Positions 35,215 to 44,386 of a stretch of 64,000 nucleotides of DNA are shown piece after piece (positions within the stretch are counted from its first letter, which is position 1; each line of letters opens with the position of its first letter). The position numbers were made by a program, and so were the translations under genes. The stretch is taken from NCBI GenBank assembly GCA_004553595.1, contig SFKZ01000008.1, positions 1-64,000 on the forward strand, given 5' to 3'. The notes under the pieces are model-generated. The model saw nothing but the letters and a program-made list of their open reading frames with translations. It had not been told where the DNA came from and ran no database searches. This DNA comes from Methanobrevibacter ruminantium. Lineage in GTDB: Archaea; Methanobacteriota; Methanobacteria; Methanobacteriales; Methanobacteriaceae.

Positions 35215-35571
35215 TTAATCGATGACCTGAACGCCTTCGACATAAATATTTATTTTTTCAATTGAAAGTCCGGTAAACTCTTCAACTTTATATTTAACGT
35301 TTTCAATAAGATTATTTGACACAGCCATAATGCTTACGCCGTATGCTACGATTACATGGAAATCAAGAATAAGCATATTCTCACTGACAGTAACATTAAT
35401 TCCGTGAGTAATATACTCTCTCTTAAGAAGCTTTACAATGCCGTCTTTAACGTTAACCGATGCCATTCCGACGATTCCAAAGCACTCAACGGCAACTGTT
35501 CCTGCATATTGAGCAATAACATCTGTATCTATGCTGACGTTATTTGTATTTGTATTAATATAACCCTTCAT
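35215..35571 (-). CDS. yloU: Asp23/Gls24 family envelope stress protein (YloU-like)
   Basis: 118 residues with I-A-Q-Y-A-G-T-V-A-V-E-C-F-G-I-V-G-M-A near the N-terminus and H-V-I-V-A-Y-G-V-S-I and I-N-I-Y-V-E-G-V later, the Asp23 pattern. It is soluble and associates with the membrane in relatives. It heads the yloU-yloV-recG-VWA-MoxR-LRR operon, with a GGGAGG site, and is divergent from rpmB. Confidence 0.93.
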   Translation of the reverse strand: MKGYINTNTNNVSIDTDVIAQYAGTVAVECFGIVGMASVNVKDGIVKLLKREYITHGINVTVSENMLILDFHVIVAYGVSIMAVSNNLIENVKYKVEEFTGLSIEKINIYVEGVQVID

Positions 35572-35627
35572 AAAAAACCTCCCTGCAATTATTATAAAAA
35601 ATAAGCAAATTGAAGCTTAGCTAACAT

Positions 35628-35656
35628 ATTATACTAAAAATATATAAAAAATACAA
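35628..35656 (-). promoter_or_regulatory. Promoter of the yloU-recG operon
   Basis: Minus strand: TTGTAT (35656-35651), 17-base spacer, TATAAT (35633-35628), about 57 bases before the ATG at 35571. Confidence 0.65.
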
Positions 35657-35673
35657 AGAAATTTTAAAAACCC

Positions 35674-35702
35674 TTGCATTAAAAAAATAATTTTGATAGA
35701 AT
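35674..35702 (+). promoter_or_regulatory. Promoter of rpmB
   Basis: TTGCAT (35674-35679), 17-base spacer, TAGAAT (35697-35702), about 66 bases before the rpmB ATG. It lies back to back with the yloU promoter. Confidence 0.65.
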
Positions 35703-35767
35703 ACGATTTGTTGCAAACTGGCAACATTACCGTAAATATGATTTTATCCTTGAAGGAGGTGTTATAT

Positions 35768-35953
35768 ATGGCAAAGTGTGATGTATGTGGTAAGGGCGTT
35801 CATTTTGGTAACAATGTCAGCCATTCTCACAGAAGATCTAACAGAATGTTCTTCGCTAATGTTAAGAAAGTAAAAGTTAAGGTTAACGGCACACCAAAGA
35901 CAATGCATGTGTGTACAAGCTGCCTTAAGTCTAATAAAGTTGAGAGAGCTTAA
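35768..35953 (+). CDS. rpmB: 50S ribosomal protein L28
   Basis: 62 residues, M-A-K-C-D-V-C-G-K-G-V-H-F-G-N-N, of the zinc-binding (C+) form with C4, C7 and a second C-x2-C (C-T-S-C) near the end. The start at 35768 is fixed by AGGAGGTG eight bases upstream; the longer in-frame start at 35693 would lie in the promoter. It is divergent from yloU, a conserved Firmicute arrangement, and is monocistronic. Confidence 0.98.
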   Translation: MAKCDVCGKGVHFGNNVSHSHRRSNRMFFANVKKVKVKVNGTPKTMHVCTSCLKSNKVERA

Positions 35954-35967
35954 TATTATTAAAGATT

Positions 35968-36001
35968 AAAAAGCAGTTTCGTTATGAAACTGCTTTTTTT
36001 A
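35968..36001 (+). terminator. Terminator of rpmB (bidirectional)
   Basis: The stem AAGCAGTTTC (35971-35980) pairs with GAAACTGCTT (35986-35995) around GTTAT, followed by eight T. The minus strand has a T-rich tail too, so it can also stop the gerW transcript. Confidence 0.9.
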
Positions 36002-36027
36002 TGCTTAAAATAAGTTTAATTCATCAT

Positions 36028-36420
36028 TCAATCAAGCGTATCCCCAAAAGCCGCATCTACTGCTTTATCATCTGATACATTAATATTATTCTTAGCTGCG
36101 ACCTTATTTACTATATCAGGCACCATATCAATAATTTTAGAAAAGCTATCCTGATTCTTAATGCTTACAAGTCTTGTAGTTCCATTAGAAATAATCAGCA
36201 CGGCGCTTGGAGTCATCTTGCCGTTCATACCGCCTGCTCCGCCGTCTTCTTTTTCTTTAGCTACATTTCCTGCTCCCATACCAAATGAAACATCAACAAA
36301 GGGAACAATTATAGTATCTGAAATTGTAACCGGTTCGCCTACTACCGTCTTTGTTGACAAAAAGCCATCCATTCCCTTAAGCATCGACTGTACAATATTA
36401 TTGAAATTATTATCTGACAT
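36028..36420 (-). CDS. gerW: GerW family (YtfJ) spore protein
   Basis: 130 residues with the GerW features: an N-terminal helix, V-V-G-E-P-V-T, the basic/hydrophobic core V-P-F-V-D-V-S-F-G-M-G and a glycine-rich G-G-A-G-G-M-N-G region, then A-V-L-I-I-S-N-G. In Bacillus GerW is made in the forespore and affects germination. Its presence suggests a spore-forming ancestry, though other Lachnospiraceae without spores also keep it. Confidence 0.9.
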   Translation of the reverse strand: MSDNNFNNIVQSMLKGMDGFLSTKTVVGEPVTISDTIIVPFVDVSFGMGAGNVAKEKEDGGAGGMNGKMTPSAVLIISNGTTRLVSIKNQDSFSKIIDMVPDIVNKVAAKNNINVSDDKAVDAAFGDTLD

Positions 36421-36440
36421 CTTTATCCTCCAAACTAGCT

Positions 36441-37367
36441 TTATTTCTTAAATATTTTAATCATTCGTTTATAGTCTCTGTTAAAATAAATCTTAATTGC
36501 TGCCCTTATCAATACAAAAACACTAATACGGCCTTTAATATATAAATCCCCTTCTATTACTTCCTTATCATAAACAGGATTTATAGTAATTTTATCATGA
36601 ATTATCGGAAAAAGTATACCATATATTGATAGTATTTGACCCATTGTATACGGTTCATCAATTCCAATTGTCAAATTTCCATTAAAAATTTTTGGTTTAA
36701 TATTATTTATAATACTTGACGCCTGCGACAAACACAGTGAAATTACTTTTTTATTTCGTTCATCTTTTAATGCATTAATATAATAATCAATATCTTTAAC
36801 TATATTAACTACAGTATTATATGCCTCATTAAGCTTTTCTTTTATATTAAATAAAAATTCAAAAAATTTTGTCAATACAAATCTGATCTTATAAATAATT
36901 CCTTTGTTTTCATCAAACTTAATGTTATCATCATCATTTTCATCCAAATCAGAAGTGCTTACTATTTCTTCTTTATCTTTTGAAATTTCATTATCAGATA
37001 TATCTTCATTTGCACTTTCATCACTAATGTTTCCTCCTTCATCTACGCTTTTTGTATCATCAGAATAAGGCTCGGTTTTTTTGCTATTGTTCTTATGTTT
37101 TTTTAGATTATCACTTTTCTTTATCGGGATCAGTATTACTCTTACTCTGTAATATAAATCATCGGTATATTTTATGAGAATATTAATAAAATGAAGAAGC
37201 CATGTCAGTTTTATTTCAGCATAAAAATCACTGTCTTCAAATTTATTTGCAATTATACGATAACGGATTGGTACAAAAAGTATTAATGCAATTATAATAA
37301 GAAGCAGCGAAATAATACTAAGCAGTATTATTCCTATTATTTTTAAAATAAGTAAAAAAATACTCAT
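36441..37367 (-). CDS. DUF2953 membrane-anchored protein
   Basis: The N-terminus is a long hydrophobic helix (about residues 3-33), then a domain with P-I-R-Y-R-I, W-L-L-H-F-I-N-I. A very acidic, low-complexity insert (about 100-150) separates this from the conserved C-terminus with G-x-D-E-P-Y-T-x-G. DUF2953 proteins commonly neighbour gerW (ytfJ-ytfI in Bacillus), supporting a sporulation-linked role. It overlaps the upstream small gene by one base. Confidence 0.9.
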   Translation of the reverse strand: MSIFLLILKIIGIILLSIISLLLIIIALILFVPIRYRIIANKFEDSDFYAEIKLTWLLHFINILIKYTDDLYYRVRVILIPIKKSDNLKKHKNNSKKTEPYSDDTKSVDEGGNISDESANEDISDNEISKDKEEIVSTSDLDENDDDNIKFDENKGIIYKIRFVLTKFFEFLFNIKEKLNEAYNTVVNIVKDIDYYINALKDERNKKVISLCLSQASSIINNIKPKIFNGNLTIGIDEPYTMGQILSIYGILFPIIHDKITINPVYDKEVIEGDLYIKGRISVFVLIRAAIKIYFNRDYKRMIKIFKK

Positions 37368-37684
37368 TACAATTTATCCTTAAAATATTCTCTCATGCTT
37401 TTATCACTTTTTTTCATCATGTACTCTTCTATCATTTTAGCGCAAAGCTTTATCGCAGCTTTTTTATTTTCTGCAATGCCAAGAACTAAAAGCTTATCAT
37501 TAAGATTCTTACGAAATTTAAGGTTGTTGAGAGGGATAATGTCAAAAACATCGCTTTCGCATTCAGATAGAATTATAATGCATACTAATGAGATAAGCTT
37601 TTCGTTTAAAATATCATTTTTGATCTTATCTATTTTATTTTTTGTTTTATCTGTAAGATACAGTTCATTTATATATTCAATCAT
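37367..37684 (-). CDS. Small protein of unknown function
   Basis: About 105 residues from the ATG at 37684 (M-I-E-Y-I-N-E-L-Y). Largely helical, with a central hydrophobic stretch (L-I-S-L-V-C-I-I-I-L-S) and a basic C-terminus. Not recognised. It overlaps the DUF2953 start by one base, so coupling is expected. The upstream ribosome binding site is weak and an earlier TTG at 37744 is possible; the start is uncertain. Confidence 0.6.
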   Translation of the reverse strand: MIEYINELYLTDKTKNKIDKIKNDILNEKLISLVCIIILSECESDVFDIIPLNNLKFRKNLNDKLLVLGIAENKKAAIKLCAKMIEEYMMKKSDKSMREYFKDKL

Positions 37685-37737
37685 AAAAAATATAATATCA
37701 TAAATAGCATTGAATAGCCTAATATTTGACAAAAATA

Positions 37738-37765
37738 TTGACAAAATAATAGCACAATATATAAT
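37738..37765 (+). promoter_or_regulatory. Consensus promoter of the HD-GYP gene
   Basis: TTGACA (37738-37743), 16-base spacer, TATAAT (37760-37765), about 75 bases before the ATG. A second TTGACA lies at 37726-37731. Confidence 0.7.
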
Positions 37766-37839
37766 ACATTATGTAAACATTTTAACAATGCACCACGTTA
37801 AATTGTTCGCGATTATTCTAAATTTCAAGGGGTGTATTT

Positions 37840-38904
37840 ATGGAATTAATTGCAACAGTTGCCTTAAAGCCGGGAATGGAGCTTGGAGAAGATGTAACCG
37901 ATCATAAAGGCCATGTTATTTTAAAGAAAAATACTATTCTTGACAGAAACTACATTGAAAAACTTTCTGTACATAATATTATCTGTGTAAATATCAAAGA
38001 ACCCGAAGATTACGTAGAAAATTACTTTGATAAAGTAAAAAAATCAAAATCTTTTCAAAAATTTGAAGAACTCTATTTCGAAAATTTTACCGCATATAAA
38101 GTTTCTGTAGAGTTTCTTGTCTACAATAAAACACCTATCAATAACGAAGATTTATTGACATTAATTAATAATATTACTAAACCTCTTGAGCAAAGTAAAA
38201 TAACAATACTTGATATGCTTTCTGTTTTAAGGACTGATGATAAGGATTTTCTTTATGCTCACGGACTTAATGTTGCTTTAATTTGTGATTATACCGCAAG
38301 CTGGTTTTCATTAACTGAAGAAGAAAAAAACACTCTTATTTTATGTGGCTTCTATTATGATATCGGAAAGTTTTCAATTCCTGAATCCATAATAAGAAAA
38401 CAGGGAAAGCTTACGGATGCTGAATTTTTGAAGATTAAAACTCATCCTCTGCTTGGTTTTTCAATGCTGTCTAAGTTCTCTAATATTGAAGACGATATTA
38501 AACTTGCAACATTGATGCACCATGAAAGATGTGACGGAGAAGGATATCCACAAAAAATAACAGAAGAAAAAATCAATAAATTTGCAAAAATCATTTCTAT
38601 ACTTGATGCATATGAAGCGATGACAAGCTACAGAAGCTATAGAGAACCGCTTTGTCCGTTCAAGGTTATCGAAATACTCTCAAAAGACGGATACGGCAAA
38701 TACGATACTAATTACTATCTGAGTTTCATGAAACGTATTGTTGAAGAATACATAGGCAAAGAAGTAATGCTTAACAACGGAACTGTATGTAAAGTTGTAT
38801 TAATAAACTCTCACGATTTATCAAGACCTATGGTATTATCAGAAAACGGACAGTATATAGATCTTTCAAAAGAAAAGAGCCTGTACATTGACAGACTCAC
38901 TTAA
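37840..38904 (+). CDS. HD-GYP domain protein with altered HD motif
   Basis: The N-terminal ~115 residues hold no receiver or known sensor domain. The HD-GYP domain (about 135-300) has H141, D174-x2-K177, T-H202-P, H227-H228-E-x2-D232-G and G235-Y236-P237. In the HD doublet the first residue is Tyr173 instead of His, so one metal ligand is lost. HD-GYP enzymes hydrolyse c-di-GMP; activity here is uncertain. The gene stands alone on the plus strand, with AAGGGG eight bases upstream of the ATG, its own promoter and a terminator. Confidence 0.9.
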   Translation: MELIATVALKPGMELGEDVTDHKGHVILKKNTILDRNYIEKLSVHNIICVNIKEPEDYVENYFDKVKKSKSFQKFEELYFENFTAYKVSVEFLVYNKTPINNEDLLTLINNITKPLEQSKITILDMLSVLRTDDKDFLYAHGLNVALICDYTASWFSLTEEEKNTLILCGFYYDIGKFSIPESIIRKQGKLTDAEFLKIKTHPLLGFSMLSKFSNIEDDIKLATLMHHERCDGEGYPQKITEEKINKFAKIISILDAYEAMTSYRSYREPLCPFKVIEILSKDGYGKYDTNYYLSFMKRIVEEYIGKEVMLNNGTVCKVVLINSHDLSRPMVLSENGQYIDLSKEKSLYIDRLT

Positions 38905-38911
38905 TATCATA

Positions 38912-39346
38912 TTAAATATCCGGTTTTTCAAGCATATTCCGATATTCGGAATATGCTTTTTTTACTATATTTTTCTCATTATCAAATTTTAACAGCCTTA
39001 ATACTTCTTCATAGCTTAAATATTTTGACTCAATAAAATACTCTTCCTTCTGAGGTATTGAATAAGGTGTATCGGCAATCATCAGATACCATTTAACTTC
39101 TTTATTGACTATTCCTTCCTTTACAAAAAATGAATAAAAGCTTGAGTCAATAAACTTAATAAGCTTTGCCTCAACACCGGTCTCCTCTTTAACTTCACGT
39201 AAAGCAGTCTCTTCAAATGTTTCACCTTCTTCAACTGTTCCTTTAGGTAAAACCCAACCCTTATACCTGTTATTGAGGTTCTTATATAATATTAAAATTT
39301 TGCCTTCGAAGAATACTACTCCTCCACAGCTAATAACATTATTCAT
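38912..39346 (-). CDS. NUDIX hydrolase
   Basis: 144 residues with a full Nudix box G-T-V-E-E-G-E-T-F-E-E-T-A-L-R-E-V-K-E-E-T-G (about 36-57). The substrate is unknown; the family removes toxic nucleoside diphosphate derivatives or decaps RNA. It is the last gene of the ruvAB-zapA-ftsW operon, 2 bases after the PBP gene. Confidence 0.95.
   Translation of the reverse strand: MNNVISCGGVVFFEGKILILYKNLNNRYKGWVLPKGTVEEGETFEETALREVKEETGVEAKLIKFIDSSFYSFFVKEGIVNKEVKWYLMIADTPYSIPQKEEYFIESKYLSYEEVLRLLKFDNEKNIVKKAYSEYRNMLEKPDI
38930..38963 (+). terminator. Terminator of the HD-GYP gene, inside the NUDIX coding region
   Basis: AGCATATTCC (38931-38940) pairs with GGAATATGCT (38948-38957), followed by seven T. 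The hairpin lies within the last ~15 codons of the convergent NUDIX gene. Confidence 0.85.
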
Positions 39347-39348
39347 AA

Positions 39349-40830
39349 CTATCTGTTAAAATACGAATCAAAAACCGCTCTTGCCACAGGTATTGCAACC
39401 TGTCCTCCCGAACCACCGTTTTCAATAATAACACTTATTGCAATTTTCTTCCCATTATTACCTTCAGCAAATCCTGTAAACCATGCATGTGATTCCGTTT
39501 TATTTGAACTAAACTCCGCAGATCCCGTTTTACCATATGCAGTGTAGCCGTATGCATCTTTTAGCTTAGTACCTGTTCCGTCGGTAATAACGCCTCTCAT
39601 TAACTCTTTTACTTTATCAGAATCTTCCTTAGATAGCAATCTCTTGTATGGTCTAATGCGTGCTGACGATACAATATCTCCCGTATAATTCTCTATTGAT
39701 TCAACAAGAATCGGATTCATAAGCACACCTTCATTTGCTATTGCAGCAGAAATAAGACACATATGATACGGCGATACCTCTGTCTTCCCCTGTCCGATAC
39801 CGGTCTGGATAAGTTCATCAGGTGTTGATTTTGAATTAATAGGGACATAGCTCTTTTTGGCAATAAAAGAACTTCTGCTGTCTATTATGGAAGGACTCGG
39901 AATAGATTCATTAAATAATAATTCCTCACAGGTATTTTTAAACTTATTTTCATTAAGCTTTGTAGTAATGTTTGCAAATGAAGCATTACATGATTTTGAA
40001 AAAGATACTTTAAGATCAACCTGTCCGTGTTTTATACCATGATAACAGTTTATTTTAGTTCCTTTATATTCAAAATATCCGGGACAGTCAAATGAATAAT
40101 CAGTATAATCATCATTTTCTTTCATATATTCGAGTGCCGTCAGTATTTTAAACGTAGAACCAGGTGGATATAATCCTTGCGTTGTCTTATTTAGAAGTGT
40201 AGTATTGCCTTTTTCATTTACGACAGAATCCCAGATATCACTAATATTATTAGGATCAAAATCAGGCTTTGAAACCATTGCAAGAATACGTCCTGTCTCA
40301 GCATCCATAACAACTACAGCTCCTGTTTTGTTAGAAAGTGCTTCATATGCGGCAAGCTGTGTATTTATATCAAGAGTGGTAATTATATTGTCTCCTATGT
40401 TTTTAACTGAATTAAGTTCATTATTAATTCTTTCCAAAATAAAAGCATTTGACTGTAATAATGTAAAATTAGCACTGCTTTCAAGACCTGCTTTGCCCTT
40501 TATGTTATAGCCGACAACATGTGCAAATAAACGGCCATAAGGATATACTCTGTTTTCATTTGAGTCAGATGTATCAGTATAAGCCAGCACCTCTTTATTG
40601 CTTGATAAAATGCTTCCTCTGACTGTCTTTTTTGCATATAATTCTTCTCTTTTATTATATGAATTATTTATTATTGATGCTGAATCCCGATATACAACAA
40701 TTAACACATAGCAAATAAGTGCAAAGAAAATTGCACTGAACAGATACGTCAGCCTGATTATCTCTTTATTACCGCTTAAATCTTTTATAGTATTCAATTT
40801 GTCTTTAAGATATTTAAATACTTTTATCAT
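39349..40830 (-). CDS. Penicillin-binding protein 2 transpeptidase (PbpA/FtsI type)
   Basis: A single N-terminal membrane anchor (about residues 28-48) precedes a dimerisation-like region and a transpeptidase domain. The active-site motifs are S-T-F-K (in P-P-G-S-T-F-K), S-C-N and K-T-G-S (in Y-G-K-T-G-S-A-E-F). There are no PASTA domains. At 493 residues it resembles mycobacterial PbpA. It cross-links peptidoglycan with its FtsW/RodA partner, which lies 4 bases upstream. Confidence 0.93.
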   Translation of the reverse strand: MIKVFKYLKDKLNTIKDLSGNKEIIRLTYLFSAIFFALICYVLIVVYRDSASIINNSYNKREELYAKKTVRGSILSSNKEVLAYTDTSDSNENRVYPYGRLFAHVVGYNIKGKAGLESSANFTLLQSNAFILERINNELNSVKNIGDNIITTLDINTQLAAYEALSNKTGAVVVMDAETGRILAMVSKPDFDPNNISDIWDSVVNEKGNTTLLNKTTQGLYPPGSTFKILTALEYMKENDDYTDYSFDCPGYFEYKGTKINCYHGIKHGQVDLKVSFSKSCNASFANITTKLNENKFKNTCEELLFNESIPSPSIIDSRSSFIAKKSYVPINSKSTPDELIQTGIGQGKTEVSPYHMCLISAAIANEGVLMNPILVESIENYTGDIVSSARIRPYKRLLSKEDSDKVKELMRGVITDGTGTKLKDAYGYTAYGKTGSAEFSSNKTESHAWFTGFAEGNNGKKIAISVIIENGGSGGQVAIPVARAVFDSYFNR

Positions 40831-40834
40831 AATG

Positions 40835-42133
40835 TTAATGTTCTCTTCCTATATAAAGACCTTGAATAATTGAAAACATAACAATCGTTACAAGCACTGA
40901 TGTTCCGCCATAGCTTACAAGAGGAAGAGTGACTCCGGTTAACGGAATAAATTTTGTAACTCCACCTATCGTCAAAAAGACCTGAAATCCATATAGCACA
41001 GCGAGTCCGACAGCGACATATTTATAAAACATATTATTAAACTTTATTGCAATGTTCATAAACATGATGAAGCAGCTCAAACATATTAATATTAAGCATA
41101 TTCCGAACAGACTTCCAAACTCTTCTGAAATAGCCGAATATATAAAATCAGCAGCAACAACCGGGATGGATTGCGGCATTCCCATACCTACTCCCATTCC
41201 GAAAAAACCGCCGGTTCCGATTGCAAATAAGGACTGTGCTATCTGATATCCGGCATCGTTTATCGTATCAAAAGGTCTTAAAAATGCATTGACACGAATA
41301 CGTACATGTGCAAAAAGCTTATAGCCTATAACAGAACCTGCGCCAAGTGCTAAAGTGCCGCATAATAAGTATAAGAATTTACATGTCGCCACATACATAA
41401 CACATATATAAACTACGGTAAGTATTATTGCACCTCCAAGATCTTTTGATATTACAAGAACAATTACATGTGCAATTGCAATTACTGTAGTAATAACAAT
41501 ATCTTTAAAGTTCTTCGCTTTTGCAAAACAGCTTGCAATTCCGAATACAAATATTATTTTCACAAATTCCGAGGGCTGGAATGTAACATTAAATAGTGTA
41601 ATACTGATTTTGGCTCCGTTTGTTGCAACAGAAAAAATAAATACTAAAAACAGTGTTATAAATCCGGTAATCACATACGTCCATTTAAGCATTGAGAAAA
41701 ATGGTCCCTTTGCAATAATAAAGGGAATACAGGTAGATATGCTTAATGCAAGCATTGCAATAACAAACTGGCGCAAGGCTTTATCAAAGGAAATACGGGA
41801 TATAATAATAAATCCAATAGATAAAAGCATACACATGTTGTTAACTATGAGCCTGTTAGAACGTTTATATATTGTTTTTGTAAAAATGATTACAAAAATA
41901 ATACAAATCAAAGAGCACAAATAAAACAGCAGATATTTTATTTCTCTTTTGACAATGTATAAAGAACAAAATGAAAGGCTGTATATCAGTATCATATACA
42001 GATTTTGTCTAAAGTATATTCGCTTTCTTTCATTTTCAGTTTTATGTAAAAACACGTTATAACATGAAAATGTATAGAGTGCCATTAAGAATACAATTAT
42101 GTACTTTGAAACAATGGTAAATAATATTCCCAA
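40835..42133 (-). CDS. FtsW/RodA/SpoVE SEDS glycosyltransferase
   Basis: A polytopic membrane protein (at least ten segments) that polymerises lipid II into glycan strands. The SEDS signature is L-I-S-K-D-L-G-G-A-I (about 215-225) and G-x-G-x-G-x-P-Q-S-I-P and L-P-L-V-S-Y-G-G-T-S near the C-terminus. Pairing with a PBP2 gene and lack of mreBCD do not decide between RodA- and FtsW-type. Confidence 0.94.
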   Translation of the reverse strand: MGILFTIVSKYIIVFLMALYTFSCYNVFLHKTENERKRIYFRQNLYMILIYSLSFCSLYIVKREIKYLLFYLCSLICIIFVIIFTKTIYKRSNRLIVNNMCMLLSIGFIIISRISFDKALRQFVIAMLALSISTCIPFIIAKGPFFSMLKWTYVITGFITLFLVFIFSVATNGAKISITLFNVTFQPSEFVKIIFVFGIASCFAKAKNFKDIVITTVIAIAHVIVLVISKDLGGAIILTVVYICVMYVATCKFLYLLCGTLALGAGSVIGYKLFAHVRIRVNAFLRPFDTINDAGYQIAQSLFAIGTGGFFGMGVGMGMPQSIPVVAADFIYSAISEEFGSLFGICLILICLSCFIMFMNIAIKFNNMFYKYVAVGLAVLYGFQVFLTIGGVTKFIPLTGVTLPLVSYGGTSVLVTIVMFSIIQGLYIGREH

Positions 42134-42134
42134 A

Positions 42135-44333
42135 CTATAATACTCCTCTGTTTAAATGTCCCTTAGTGTACATATCAGTTAATAGCTCTGTGTCACAATT
42201 TTCTCCCAATATTATACATTTTGCAAAATAGTTTATTATTTCTTTTATCTGTAATTCAGATTCCATTGTGAAAGATAAACGGATAGAATTAACTTTTAGC
42301 TTTCTTAAGAAATCCTGTTCTCCTTTTAAAAACAAAGGTACGTTATTATATATTGTATTAATACATGTCTCGCAACTGTTAACTGCAAAGTATTTAGCTC
42401 CTCTTCTGTCTTTAAGAGTAATTGTTTTTTCAACTTTATCGCATGAAAAACATGTATTATTGACACATTGTGCAGAAACCATCATCGGAAGATATCCATA
42501 TGCTATTATTTCAGAATGTTTTAGTGATAATTTATATAACTCCTTTTTATTAAGCTCTACAGGTACAGTAAGCTTACTCACTCCGATATCATAATACATA
42601 TTTTCTGCTTCTTTATTGAGTGTATAAATATGAATATTACCTATTATTTCTTTATTAAATCCGTTATCCTTAAAAAACTGAATCACCTCATGAGAATCAG
42701 CAAGTACACCATCAATATAATCAAAAAGACTAACTATTTCTTCCTTATTAATATTAAGATAGTTGTATCTACACACCGATTGGAATGTAACATATACCTT
42801 CTTGTTTGATTCTCTTAATGATTTTATTATGTTTTTATCTTTACATAGGATAAACGGGATATAAATACCATTTACATATTCTGATGATGCTGCAGCTTTA
42901 AGCTGTTCATAATTTGTAATTTCACAATTTATAACGATTTTACTATCGGAAATACTTCGGTCTTTATCTAAATCAGAGTTATTACTAAATGCCTGATCTT
43001 TAATTGATTCATCTGACATTTCTGACACTATAGTATTTCTATTAAAATCAGATTTTCTTTTGTATTTTTTTGTCAATTCATTTCTGACACAATTTATTGC
43101 TTCGCGTCTTAATTCATTTAAGTCAGAGAGTAAGACAAATGCATTCTTTGCAATATCAAAATTAATATCTGTAAATTCAAATTCTGTATCCTTTGTTTTC
43201 TTAAGCTGTTTTAATACTGTTTCTGAATCTGTAGGGCGATTTTTTGCAACTAAAGCTTTATTACCTTCATAATAAAATTCATTATTTATAAGAATTGAAA
43301 TATTTTCATCGGGATAAATTCTTACAAATGCAGATAACGGCATTTTGATATTATTTGTAAAATCAATGTCTTTATTTTCTTCTTTTTCTGTTTTATAGCT
43401 TGCATCCGAAACAGAAATCATTTCTCTTCCGTTATGCTTATAATAATACCCTGATGAATTGCCTCCTCTTGTGTAAAGCTTTATAAGTATATTTTTATCG
43501 TTATTAAACTCATGCCCGGTAAAGAATTTATCAGATATTTCTTTAACAGACATTTTGGTAATGTTGTCATAATAATAATCAATATATTTTCTGTAAATTG
43601 CAGTAACTTTGCCAACATATTCAGGACTTTTCATTCTGCCTTCTATTTTTAGTGAGCATATTCCTGCCTTAATCATTGACGGAATATAGTCAATACTGCA
43701 AATATCTTTAGTTGATAACAGATATTCATCATTATAAGGTTGTCTGCAAGGTCCGGCACATCTTCCTCTGTTACCGCTTCTGCCGCCTGCCAAAGAGCTG
43801 AAAAGGCACTTTCCGGAATAGCTGTAACATAAAGCACCATGAATAAATGTTTCAAGCTCCATATTAGAATTGTCATGAATGTATTCAATCTCCTTCATAG
43901 ACAATTCTCTTGCTAATACGGTTCTTGTTACCCCAAGGTTTTCAAGTAATCTGATTCCTTCAATCCCTGTTATTGTAAGCTGAGTACTTGCATGAACAGG
44001 CATATCATAAAATACTTTTCTGATATATGAAATTACTCCCATGTCCTGTACTATTACAGCATCCAATCCCGCTTCATATAAGGGAAGAAGGTAATCATAA
44101 ATCTCACCCATTTCTTCATCTTTTAATAAAGTATTAAGTGTAAGATACACTTTCCTGGAAAAAATATGTGCATAATCTATTGCTTTAATCAATTCTTCTT
44201 TTGAAAAGTTTTTAGCATAAGCTCTGGCGCCAAATTTATCGCCGCTTAAATATACTGCATCTGCGCCACAGCTTATAGCTGCCAAAAACGAATTGTAGTC
44301 TCCTGCCGGAGATAATAATTCTATTTTTTTCAT
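42135..44333 (-). CDS. U32 family peptidase/hydroxylation-type protein
   Basis: The N-terminal half starts K-K-I-E-L-L-S-P-A-G-D-Y-N-S-F and has the U32 signature E-T-F-I-H-G-A-L-C-Y-S-Y-S-G-K-C-L-F-S and the C-x-G-P-C-R cluster (about 175-205). Related proteins such as RlhA and TrhP hydroxylate RNA bases, so peptidase activity is doubtful. The C-terminal half carries further C-x3-C-x2-C pairs (T-C-F-S-C-D). The ATG at 44333 fits the family; an earlier in-frame start lies in the zapA terminator hairpin. Confidence 0.93.
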   Translation of the reverse strand: MKKIELLSPAGDYNSFLAAISCGADAVYLSGDKFGARAYAKNFSKEELIKAIDYAHIFSRKVYLTLNTLLKDEEMGEIYDYLLPLYEAGLDAVIVQDMGVISYIRKVFYDMPVHASTQLTITGIEGIRLLENLGVTRTVLARELSMKEIEYIHDNSNMELETFIHGALCYSYSGKCLFSSLAGGRSGNRGRCAGPCRQPYNDEYLLSTKDICSIDYIPSMIKAGICSLKIEGRMKSPEYVGKVTAIYRKYIDYYYDNITKMSVKEISDKFFTGHEFNNDKNILIKLYTRGGNSSGYYYKHNGREMISVSDASYKTEKEENKDIDFTNNIKMPLSAFVRIYPDENISILINNEFYYEGNKALVAKNRPTDSETVLKQLKKTKDTEFEFTDINFDIAKNAFVLLSDLNELRREAINCVRNELTKKYKRKSDFNRNTIVSEMSDESIKDQAFSNNSDLDKDRSISDSKIVINCEITNYEQLKAAASSEYVNGIYIPFILCKDKNIIKSLRESNKKVYVTFQSVCRYNYLNINKEEIVSLFDYIDGVLADSHEVIQFFKDNGFNKEIIGNIHIYTLNKEAENMYYDIGVSKLTVPVELNKKELYKLSLKHSEIIAYGYLPMMVSAQCVNNTCFSCDKVEKTITLKDRRGAKYFAVNSCETCINTIYNNVPLFLKGEQDFLRKLKVNSIRLSFTMESELQIKEIINYFAKCIILGENCDTELLTDMYTKGHLNRGVL

Positions 44334-44361
44334 GTAATACCTAATACCCTTAAATACAATA

Positions 44362-44383
44362 AAAGCTGTCATATGACAGCTTT
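44362..44383 (-). terminator. Perfect palindrome after zapA, likely terminator
   Basis: AAAGCTGTCATATGACAGCTTT is a perfect 22-base palindrome, followed on the minus strand by TTATTGTATTT. It lies 4 bases after the zapA stop. The T-run is broken, so it may be leaky and let the U32-to-NUDIX genes be read. Confidence 0.6.
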
Positions 44384-44386
44384 CTG

